Translations under genes and position numbers: made by a program
Part shown: positions 45,281-53,600 of the stretch, one piece after another
Position numbering within the stretch: the stretch's first letter is position 1
How the letters are laid out: the number at the start of each line of letters is the position of its first letter
DNA from: Candidatus Obscuribacterales bacterium
Lineage (GTDB): Bacteria > Cyanobacteriota > Vampirovibrionia > Obscuribacterales > Obscuribacteraceae
DNA length: 64,000 nt
Direction of reading: 5' to 3'
NCBI GenBank assembly: GCA_019744775.1
Contig: JAIETZ010000002.1
Coordinates: forward strand, 124,001-188,000
The notes under the pieces: model-generated
Told to the model about the DNA's origin: nothing
Databases searched by the model: none
What the model saw: only the letters and a program-made list of their open reading frames with translations

Positions 45281-48124
45281 TTACTGACACGCCTCGCAGT
45301 CCGGATCAGTTATCGAACATGCTTTGATATCCGTTGCCGGTACCGGAGCAACAACTTGTGTCACCGGTACGCTCTTCACCGCATTCAACGCTGATGTTTG
45401 TACTGTTGATTTTTCAGCGTTTGTTGCAGATAGAGTCCGCAAGTAATAAGTCGTCTTCAGCGCGCGCAACCAAGCATGCTTGTACATATCATCGAGTTTG
45501 CGACCGGACGGCTCGGACATGTAGAGGTTCAAGCTTTGTGCTTGATCGATCCACTTTTGTCTGCGTGCTGCCGCGTCAATTAGCCACTTCGGATCAACTT
45601 CAAAAGCAGTTGCGTACAATGCTTTCAAGTCTGCCGGTATGCGGTCGATTGGTTTGACTGAACCATCAAAGTACTTCAAGTCATGAACCATCACTTCATC
45701 CCACATGCCAATCTTTTTGAGATCTTCAACAAGATAAGCATTGAGCACGGTGAAGTCACCGGAGAGATTCGACTTCACAAAGAGGTTCTGGAAAGTCGGT
45801 TCAATTGATTGACTGACGCCTGCAATATTGGAAATGGTGGCGGTTGGTGCAATCGCTAAGCAGTTGCTGTTACGCATGCCGTATTGCTTGATGTGCTCGC
45901 GCACTGGTGTCCAATCCATAGCGGACGTACGATCAATATCAATGTACTTACCGCGCGTCTTAGCCAGAATTTCCAAACTATCAATCGGCAATACGCCTTG
46001 ATCCCAAAGGGAGCCTTTGTATGTGGAATAAGTGCCACGCTCGCGGGCCAATTCGCTTGACGCCATGATGGCGAAGTAGCTTATTGCTTCCATGCTCTTG
46101 TCGGCAAATTCAACTGCTGCATCAGATGCATAAGGAATACGCAGTTTCAAAAGCGCATCCTGGAAGCCCATGAAGCCTAGTCCGACTGGACGATGTTTCA
46201 GGTTGGAATTGCGTGCTTTGCCGACGCTGTAATAGTTGATATCAATTACGTTGTCGAGCATGCGCATAGCTGTTTTACATGTGCGCTGTAGTTTTGCTAC
46301 ATCGAGACCCTTCTCGGTAATGTGATTAACCAAGTTGATTGAGCCTAAGTTGCAAACGGCAATTTCTTTGGAGTTGGTGTTCAAAGTAATTTCCGTGCAA
46401 AGATTGGAAGAGTGCACAACACCGACGTGCTGTTGCGGGCTTCTCATGTTGCATGGATCTTTAAAGGTAATCCAAGGATGTCCTGTTTCAAACAACATGG
46501 ACAACATCTTGCGCCAGAGACCGACAGCTGCAACTTTCTTGTGCAACTTGATGCGGCCTTCAGCAGCCATTTTCTCGTAACGCTCGTAAGCTTCCTTGAA
46601 AGCTGGTCCGTGCAAGTCATGCAAATCCGGAACATCGTCAGGACTAAATAATGTCCACTCGCCATCTTCCATGACGCGTTGCATGAACAAATCCGGAATC
46701 CAGTTGGCCGAATTCATATCGTGAGTGCGGCGTCTGTCATCACCTGTGTTCTTGCGCAATTCAAGAAACTCTTCGATGTCCAAGTGCCAGGATTCGAGGT
46801 AGCAGCAAACAGCGCCCTTGCGCTTGCCGCCCTGGTTAACAGCTACGGCTGTATCGTTGACGACTTTCAAGAATGGAACAACACCTTGGCTCTTACCGTT
46901 GGTTCCGGCAATGTGAGCGCCAAGTGCACGCACTGGCGTCCAGTCGTTGCCCAAGCCGCCACTGAATTTAGAAAGCAATGCGTTGTCTTTCATCGCATCG
47001 TAAATGCTTTCGAGATCGTCGCCGACTGTTGTTAGGAAGCAAGAAGACAATTGCGGGCGATGAGTGCCGGAATTGAAAAGTGTCGGGGTTGAGCTTACAA
47101 AGTCGAAGCTGGACAAGAGTTCATAGAACTCGATAGCGCGAGCTTCGCGATCTACTTCATTTAATGTCAGACCCATTGCAACGCGCATCCAGAAAGCTTG
47201 CGGCAATTCAATGCGCTTGCCATCAACGTGGATGAGGTAGCGGTCAAACAGGGTCTGCAATCCGAGATATTGGAAATCCAAATCGCGGTCAGCATTAATG
47301 GCGTTACCAATTTGCTTGAGATCGAACTGAGCCATTTTCGGATCAATTAATCCAGCGTCAATTCCTATCTTTATATAGTCGCCAAAATATTCGGGATAAC
47401 GCTTGGTCATCTCGGCGTGTGTGACGGGCTCACCAATAACTTCGCGTCTGATTTGATCGAGCAGCAAGCGAGCGGTTGCATACGAATATGCCGGGTCGCG
47501 CTCAATTAATGTGCGGGCTGAAAGAATAGCCGATTGGAATACTTCTACTTCCGGAATTCCATCATATAGATTGTTGACTGTTCCTTCAAAAATTGTTTTG
47601 GTGGAAACAGCATCACCCAAACCCTTACAGGATTCTTCAATGACTGTCTGCAAGCGGGCGACATTTAATGGTTGTTTGCGACCATCCGGCATCGCCACCG
47701 AAATCTTAAGTTGCGGACCTTCGCCTGATTCTTCTTGCTGGCGCACGCGTTCACGAGCACGCTCTTCACGATAAAGAACATAGCGGCGAGCGACTTCTTG
47801 TTCACCGGCGCGCATCAGGCAAAGTTCAACTTGGTCTTGAATTAGTTCAATGTGCAACGAACCACCGGTTGGTTGGCGGCGCATCAGAGTCTCTACAACT
47901 TGATTGGTCAACTTTTGAACCAAGTCACGCACGCGCGAGCTTTCTGATCCGTGGGTGCCTTCGGTTGCCAAAAAAGCCTTGGTCATGGCGACAGCAATTT
48001 TGCTCGGGTCAAAGGGTACAACCTGCCCAGTGCGGCGAATCACCTTATAAAGGCTATAAGGGTTACCGGCCACCGTGTCATTCGATGCGTTTGTTTGGCC
48101 AATTTGCTCAACTTGTTGGCTCAT
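45281..48124 (-). CDS. nrdA: Ribonucleotide reductase class Ia, alpha subunit
   Basis: This 947-residue enzyme reduces ribonucleotides. An N-terminal ATP-cone (YKVIRRTGQVVPFDPSKIAVAMTKAFL) and a second cone-like stretch (KISVAMPDGRKQPLNVARL) precede the ten-stranded barrel. Active-site parts are complete: QLSSCFLT (Cys of the redox pair), SNLCTEITLNT (thiyl Cys and Glu), AVCNLGSINL (second redox Cys) and the tyrosine pair region before RNSNCLAIAPTATISNIAG. The C-terminus ends with a DCEAC redox pair. Class Ia use implies aerobic DNA synthesis. The 2 ATP-cones suggest dATP inhibition. It is about 190 residues longer than E. coli NrdA. Confidence 0.96.
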   Translation of the reverse strand: MSQQVEQIGQTNASNDTVAGNPYSLYKVIRRTGQVVPFDPSKIAVAMTKAFLATEGTHGSESSRVRDLVQKLTNQVVETLMRRQPTGGSLHIELIQDQVELCLMRAGEQEVARRYVLYREERARERVRQQEESGEGPQLKISVAMPDGRKQPLNVARLQTVIEESCKGLGDAVSTKTIFEGTVNNLYDGIPEVEVFQSAILSARTLIERDPAYSYATARLLLDQIRREVIGEPVTHAEMTKRYPEYFGDYIKIGIDAGLIDPKMAQFDLKQIGNAINADRDLDFQYLGLQTLFDRYLIHVDGKRIELPQAFWMRVAMGLTLNEVDREARAIEFYELLSSFDFVSSTPTLFNSGTHRPQLSSCFLTTVGDDLESIYDAMKDNALLSKFSGGLGNDWTPVRALGAHIAGTNGKSQGVVPFLKVVNDTAVAVNQGGKRKGAVCCYLESWHLDIEEFLELRKNTGDDRRRTHDMNSANWIPDLFMQRVMEDGEWTLFSPDDVPDLHDLHGPAFKEAYERYEKMAAEGRIKLHKKVAAVGLWRKMLSMLFETGHPWITFKDPCNMRSPQQHVGVVHSSNLCTEITLNTNSKEIAVCNLGSINLVNHITEKGLDVAKLQRTCKTAMRMLDNVIDINYYSVGKARNSNLKHRPVGLGFMGFQDALLKLRIPYASDAAVEFADKSMEAISYFAIMASSELARERGTYSTYKGSLWDQGVLPIDSLEILAKTRGKYIDIDRTSAMDWTPVREHIKQYGMRNSNCLAIAPTATISNIAGVSQSIEPTFQNLFVKSNLSGDFTVLNAYLVEDLKKIGMWDEVMVHDLKYFDGSVKPIDRIPADLKALYATAFEVDPKWLIDAAARRQKWIDQAQSLNLYMSEPSGRKLDDMYKHAWLRALKTTYYLRTLSATNAEKSTVQTSALNAVKSVPVTQVVAPVPATDIKACSITDPDCEACQ

Positions 48125-48164
48125 TGTGGTCTCCCCTTATAGCGGTTGGCGAAGTAGTTACTGT

Positions 48165-48177
48165 CTATTGTATGTAT
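48165..48177 (-). promoter_or_regulatory. nrd-shared motif upstream of nrdA
   Basis: CTATTGTATGTAT, exact copy of the motif upstream of nrdB, lies about 40 nt before the nrdA start codon. Here only one half of the palindrome (GTATG) is kept. Confidence 0.55.
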
Positions 48178-48290
48178 GATGAGAAATGAGTAAAGAGTTT
48201 TTTCGCGAGCAAAAAACTCGCGGAAAAAGCCCTCACAAAAAGCGCCTTACATAATTTCGGATTATGGAAAAACGACTGTGGAAAATTATA

Positions 48291-48555
48291 ACGATGATCG
48301 AGTCTGTGATCATTAGCTGGGAGAGGATCTTCGGCGATCCGATCAGATATCGCTATGGCCCGATCAAGAAAAACAATTCGTATTGCTGATCGGCCACTAC
48401 TATATTCATAATATATACAACAAGTCGACAACGTGTCAAAAAAGTATTTTTTCCACCTGGAGAATTCCATATACATCTGATCTGGAAAAACTCCATATAC
48501 AGATCTCACCCGAAATGATCCGATCGAGATCGATCATGGGTGAGATCCAGTGATC
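48291..48555. promoter_or_regulatory. GATC-rich intergenic region upstream of nrdA
   Basis: The 409 nt between nrdA and the sirtuin hold no convincing gene. Fifteen GATC sites fall in 48296-48555, where about one is expected by chance; the last three or so are in the sirtuin 3' end. TGTGGAAAA (48277-48285; TTTTCCACA on the other strand) is a weak DnaA-box-like match, and TCCATATACA occurs twice (48466 and 48492 regions). A Dam-type or DnaA-linked control of nrd, or an origin-like site, is possible. Confidence 0.55.
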
Positions 48556-49295
48556 TTTTCAAACGTCGTAACAATCTGTGGCAATACTTGCCCGGAGTAT
48601 CCTGGCAAAAATACATCAGCTATATCAGTGATAGGTGTCGGCTCCGGATTTATTTCAATGACTCTGGCGCCGGCGTCTTTCGCTATATAAGGAAGTGATG
48701 CTGCTGGATACACAACACCGGCCGTGCCAACGACAAACATCAAGTCACATTCTTTGGAAAGCCTAAAAGCATCGTCCAAAACTTTTGCCGGTAACGATTC
48801 GCCAAACCAAACAACTGCCGGTCTAAGCATCGACCCGCAATGACAAAGCGGCGGTTCTTCCAATCCATCTTCAATATTTTCGGCTGGGTGATGTTTGTCA
48901 AAGCAAAAGTGCCGCTCAATGCTGCCATGCAATTCCAAAACTTCTTTTGAGCCCGCACGCGCATGAAGTCCGTCGACATTTTGTGTGACGACACTTAATT
49001 CCGGAACCAGCTCCGCCAATTTCGCAATCGCCAAATGCCCAGCATTCGGCTCAACTTCCCTTACCTTTTGCCGCCGCCATTCATACCACTGCCACACAAG
49101 TGGCGGATTCGCCGCAAACCCTTCCGGTGTGGCCAACGTCTGCGGATCATAATTCGCCCACAGCCCTTCTTGTGCATCCCTAAATGTAGGAATACCACTT
49201 TCCTTAGACACCCCCGCGCCAGTAAAAACAACCACGGACTTCACGGTTGTCAACAATTGCGCCGTCTTTTCAATCAATTCCTTCATCGCTTCCAT
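48534..49295 (-). CDS. NAD-dependent protein deacylase, sirtuin class III
   Basis: This 253-residue enzyme removes acyl groups from lysines using NAD. It has GAGVSKESGIPTFRD, QNVDGLH and the catalytic His123 in LELHGS. Tyr71 and Arg74 in WYEWRR form the Tyr-x-x-Arg pair of class III sirtuins, which prefer succinyl or malonyl groups. The zinc site is unusual: Cys131 in HFCFDKHH, then Cys151 and Cys153 in LCHCGSML, so one of the usual four Cys is missing and may be replaced by His. It is coded just upstream of the nrd genes but separated by a long gap. Confidence 0.9.
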   Translation of the reverse strand: MEAMKELIEKTAQLLTTVKSVVVFTGAGVSKESGIPTFRDAQEGLWANYDPQTLATPEGFAANPPLVWQWYEWRRQKVREVEPNAGHLAIAKLAELVPELSVVTQNVDGLHARAGSKEVLELHGSIERHFCFDKHHPAENIEDGLEEPPLCHCGSMLRPAVVWFGESLPAKVLDDAFRLSKECDLMFVVGTAGVVYPAASLPYIAKDAGARVIEINPEPTPITDIADVFLPGYSGQVLPQIVTTFEKITGSHP

Positions 49296-49414
49296 ATTAA
49301 TGGATTAATTCCCAACGCCGTTTTGAACTTTTTGAAGCTCTTGACCGTCTATATAAATAGACCTAAGGGGCCAGTCGACGTACTTGGTATATGATCGCGT
49401 TAGGAGAATTCATT

Positions 49415-49888
49415 ATGGATACAGATCTCGGGAATCAAATCCTTTCAGAGATGCATTCAGGTTTTAATCGCCTGGATAACCGTATCGATAGCTTGCAATT
49501 AGATATTTCTGGTCTACGAACGGATATGTCCAGAGAGTTCTCTAACGTTCAGGAAGAAATGGCAAACAATATGATGAAAGTTGATGCCGAATTCTCCAAT
49601 GTTCGAAGAGAAACTGGCTCGGGTTTCAATCGCCTAGACAACCGCATAGATAACTTGAGGGATTTGATGAAATCCGACATTTCCGGATTGCGAGCAACAA
49701 TGGCTAACAATGTGGCCAGTGTTCGAGCAGAAATGGCAGCAGGTTTTTCCAAGCAAGAACAACTTAGCAATGACATTATCGAAACAATGGTCAAGTCAAT
49801 CGGCACATACTCAACTCATGTGGACAACCGATTCAAAGAAGTACACAAGGATATTGCTATCCTCAAAGGGTTAAAACCACAGGGATAG
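49415..49888 (+). CDS. Coiled-coil protein with internal repeat
   Basis: This 157-residue protein is almost entirely coiled coil. It has two copies of a repeat, GFNRLDNRIDSLQLDISGLR and GFNRLDNRIDNLRDLMKSDISGLR, each followed by an 'E..N....E' helix. AGGAG lies 8 nt before ATG 49415. It is similar in form to DUF1640-like proteins, but I do not recognise a function. Confidence 0.62.
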   Translation: MDTDLGNQILSEMHSGFNRLDNRIDSLQLDISGLRTDMSREFSNVQEEMANNMMKVDAEFSNVRRETGSGFNRLDNRIDNLRDLMKSDISGLRATMANNVASVRAEMAAGFSKQEQLSNDIIETMVKSIGTYSTHVDNRFKEVHKDIAILKGLKPQG

Positions 49889-49909
49889 CTGTAGCTACTA
49901 ATTAAATTG

Positions 49910-49935
49910 CGTAGGGGCGCATTGCATGCGCCCGT
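49910..49935. repeat. REP hairpin, 5' side of the RAYT gene
   Basis: GTAG followed by GGGCGCATTGCATGCGCCC is a REP with the classic GTAG tetranucleotide at its 5' foot. It ends right at the ribosome binding site of the transposase gene, in inverted orientation to the copies on the other side. Confidence 0.88.
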
Positions 49936-49948
49936 GGAGGATCGTCTT

Positions 49949-50440
49949 ATGAAAAAACGACGGAGCATCCGCATACCTGGTTTCGATTATTCCCAAGCCG
50001 GCGCTTACTACATAACCATCTGCACATATAACCGAACGCATTTATTCGGCGAAATCGATGGTCCGGAAATTCAATTAAACGAATTGGGACAATTGGTTAA
50101 AACCTGTTTGAACAATCTGTCCAATGATTATCCATTCGTCTCACTTGATGACTTTGTAGTAATGCCCAATCACTTGCACGGAATTGTTTGGCTGGAATCC
50201 AACAATCCCTCGAAAAAGCCATTATCAAGAATACTAGCTGCATTCAAAGCAAAAACAACTTCGCATGCGCGAACACTCGGACATGATCAATTATGGCAAA
50301 GAAATTTTTTCGAGCATGTCATCCGGGACGAAGAGGATCTATTTCGCATACGAGAATACATCGCAACCAATGCTGTCAGCTGGAGCCTGGATCAGGAAAC
50401 ATGGAGTCAATGGATGACCTATCAAAAGACGAACGTATGA
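49949..50440 (+). CDS. REP-associated tyrosine transposase (RAYT)
   Basis: This 163-residue HUH enzyme has the family start RRSIRIPGFDYSQAGAYYITICTYNRTHLFG, the metal-binding His75-x-His77 in VVMPNHLHGIVW, and the catalytic Tyr137 in RIREYIATN. RAYTs nick single-stranded REP hairpins at a GTAG foot and are thought to spread them. Start at ATG 49949 after GGAGG. The gene is flanked by REPs in inverted orientation, the arrangement of a complete REPtron. Confidence 0.92.
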   Translation: MKKRRSIRIPGFDYSQAGAYYITICTYNRTHLFGEIDGPEIQLNELGQLVKTCLNNLSNDYPFVSLDDFVVMPNHLHGIVWLESNNPSKKPLSRILAAFKAKTTSHARTLGHDQLWQRNFFEHVIRDEEDLFRIREYIATNAVSWSLDQETWSQWMTYQKTNV

Positions 50441-50447
50441 TCCCAAC

Positions 50448-50625
50448 GGGCGCATGCAATGCGCCCCTACGCAGGACAGAAGAACACCAATTCCCTCTTC
50501 GATCCGTTGATCCAAAACCGGGCGCATGCAATGCGCGTACGCAGGACAGAGCAACACTATACCCATCTTCGATCCGTTGAGACAATAACGGACACTGTTC
50601 TTGTACGTGCATTGCATGCGCCCGA
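50448..50625. repeat. Tandem REP units downstream of RAYT
   Basis: Two REP copies (about 50448-50472 and 50519-50541) are each followed by the same roughly 50-nt flank (GCAGGACAGA..., TCTTCGATCCGTTGA), making a duplicated unit of about 71 bp. A third, inverted and partly decayed copy (GTACGTGCATTGCATGCGCCC) lies at 50603-50623, just after the stop of the giant gene. The second copy has lost two of its C's. Confidence 0.85.
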
Positions 50626-50642
50626 CCGAGGTGGCGGTGCGA

Positions 50643-53600
50643 CTACGGAGCGATCGGCGCGTAGTTGCCGTGGCTCATTTGTGTTTGTTGGACGACAGCG
50701 GCCATCTTCACTAGTTTTTCCAGCAATGCTTTGTCGGAGCCGTCTTTGCTGCTGACGATTCTCTTCAAGACGTCAATTTCTTGCATCAAGGAAACAAGCG
50801 ATACTTCGCAACGGGCGAGGCTGTAGCCATTCGGCAGATCGACAAGTTTGACACGGCGGCGTCCGACGAGGTCAGCCTTCATTGATGCGTTGACTTCGCC
50901 GTTGGCTGGTCCAAGTACTGCTTCTTGACCGGCGGTCAGAGCGAATATCTTGCCGTTGATAACTAAGCGGACTGAATCAGGTGCGTTGTCGTAGAGGACA
51001 CGTACTGTGGTTACATCGCCCTGACGCGTTACCATTGCGACGGTGCCGGATGTTACATAGACATCGCAGTTGCCGGCTTTAACAAGTGTCTGACGATGTG
51101 AGGCAACTACTGCTTCACCATTCTTCAGTGTCATCACACCAGGCTCGTTGAGCGTTAGTCCTGTGCGCGCTGTATGACGTACTTGAGCAGATGCTGCAGA
51201 GAGTGTAAATATGCCGGATGTGGCGATGTTCGGAGTTGGTATTGGCTGAGCAAAACCGATTGGTACAAGCGCTTTGCCATCACCGTTACCGGCAACCGCA
51301 CTACCTGGTTGACCATTGATGACCGGCATGCCAGAACCGACAGTTGCTGTTCTTATACCAGTAGCTGGGATAGACGCCTTCGGCGTTGCATCCATCTTCT
51401 CAAGCTTGGCTCTTGGTGGCTGAGCATTTGGATCCGATGGTGGCAGTGCCGGAGCTTGTGCCAACTCTTCTCTCAAGTCATCGATTCTCTTACGAACAAT
51501 TACAGAGAAGCAACCAGTGTTGCAAGACAACAGCAACTCACCAGCAGCAGCAGAACGACGATCAAATAATTGCTTGCGAGCATTCTGACCAGGTCCAACC
51601 ATAATTGTTCCACCAACCGGCTGTCTGTCGATGCCATCAACTGGAATGAGTTCTTCCTCAGCCAATGCATTGTCGGCAATGACCAACTCTTCGCCAGGAC
51701 CAGCAACTAAAGTATGTGTTTGACCGGCATTGGTTACAGCAACATCTGTATCACTGCCGGATAAGCAGGCTACGCGCAATAATCCTTTTGGTTTCTTCTC
51801 AACCATAGTAGCTGATTTAGCCGGAACAGTAATACGACCCTGACTTGTTTCAATGATCAAATCTTGTGTGCCGGATATTGTGATGAGTTTGCCTTCTCTA
51901 AGCAAGATTGTGCGTCCAACTCCTGGAGCAAGTGTCGTGCCGCCGCTGCTTATCACGGCAGTGCCGTCATCTTTCTCGAAGGAGAAGGCTTCGCATGAGC
52001 CATTTGCCATGAGCCAATTGGTTTGCTCGGGATCTTCAGGTGTGCCGAAGTTGGCTGAATTCAATTGGGTCGGTACGCATGGTTTGGTTTGCGCAGTGTT
52101 GAATACCTGATCGATGTCCTGCACAACGTCCTTCGATGTCAATGAATTGGTTGCATTATTTGGATTGATTGTGACGCTAAGCTCAGTGTCTCCACCAATA
52201 CCGCCACCGCCGCCGCCTGTACCACCACCGCCTGGTGTTGGTGGTGTCGGAGGTATCGGTCCACCACTCAATGGAGGAGCTACAGCCAATACAGCCATGT
52301 TGTTCAATACAATCGGTCCGACTGGGTCAATGGCGATGACGCCACCGTTGGCGACCAAAGTTGTTGTGCCGTTAACAGAGATTGAACCCTTCGTTCCGGA
52401 GTCAAACATAATCGTGCCGCTTTCCGGAGTGGTAATGCTTGAAGTTCCTGAGACGTTTACTGTACCGGCGTATGTTGTCTGACCACCGGTAATACGGTTA
52501 AGTTGCGTCGTATTTAGATAAGAACTTAGACCGCCGGCTGGTGATGGTCCGTTCCATATAGCAACACCGCCACCCTGGTAAGCTCCTACTGTCTGTCCAT
52601 CAATTATCACCGTGCCGCCGCCGTTGATATAGCGAGCGACTGATGTGACCGAAGCTCCGGTGTTGCCGGTCATGGTGCCATCAACTGCCCAGACAATGAC
52701 GTTAGCTGCTTGAGCGAAGAGCGAAGTCGAATCACCGAGAACAATATCCTCAGCCGATGTGATATTGATGTTGTTGCCAACACTGAGCATGCTGACAGAA
52801 GTGCCGTTCGGTGAAGAAACATCAGATGTGGCACCGGTTGTCGTAATATTTATTGCACCGTTATATTGAATAGCGGCAGTGTTGTAATCACCGAATGCAT
52901 TCATACTAGTGCTACGTGGATCAAATCCGGCAGATATTGTGCCGGCACTTATGTTAGTCGCTCCCGTCGTACCAAATCTTGCGTTACCCAAAGATGTGAT
53001 GTTTACATCCAAGCTGGCAGTGACGTTACCTTGTTGAACATGAGCTTCGCCACCCGTGGCAGCGAAAGTCAGAATTCCGTTTAGTGGTTGGACATAGCCG
53101 ACAGCGGTCGTATTGATTAACGCGCGCGTATCACGAATTCTCAAATCACCACCAGTAGTGGAAACACTGACAAAGCTACTTGCTGTGGTTGTGCCTGTCG
53201 GCGTTGTGACTGCACCGATGATTTCGCCGCCTGTCGATGTTATACCGAAGAGGACGTTAGAAATAGTCACGGTATTGGTGCCGCCAACTAGTCCTGCCTG
53301 GATGACACTGTTGTTGGTGATATTAAAGTCTTTCTGATTGCTTGTATAAGTTAGGTCAGCACTCTTCGTGGATGTGATGCTTACATTTGTTGCTGCTTGC
53401 ATGCCGTTAAATAGAGTCGGCATGATGGCGTTGGTGCCATTGTTGACATAGAAGTCACCGTGAGTGGTTAAGTCAATGAAGCCTGTTGAAGCAACCAAAT
53501 TCTGAGCTCCATAACCGGTCAGCAATCCGGTCATGTTATTGGCAGATACAGCAGTGATGTTTGTGGCAACACCGGATAATGCACCGTAGAGGATATTGTT

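Noticed and set aside
44068-47035. Plus-strand ORFs of 80-118 codons opposite nrdB and nrdA
   Set aside because: Shadows of highly conserved nrd genes.
48165-48509. Leftward 114-codon ORF in the nrdA upstream region
   Set aside because: Composition is not protein-like, no ribosome binding site, and it runs across the GATC cluster and nrdA promoter.
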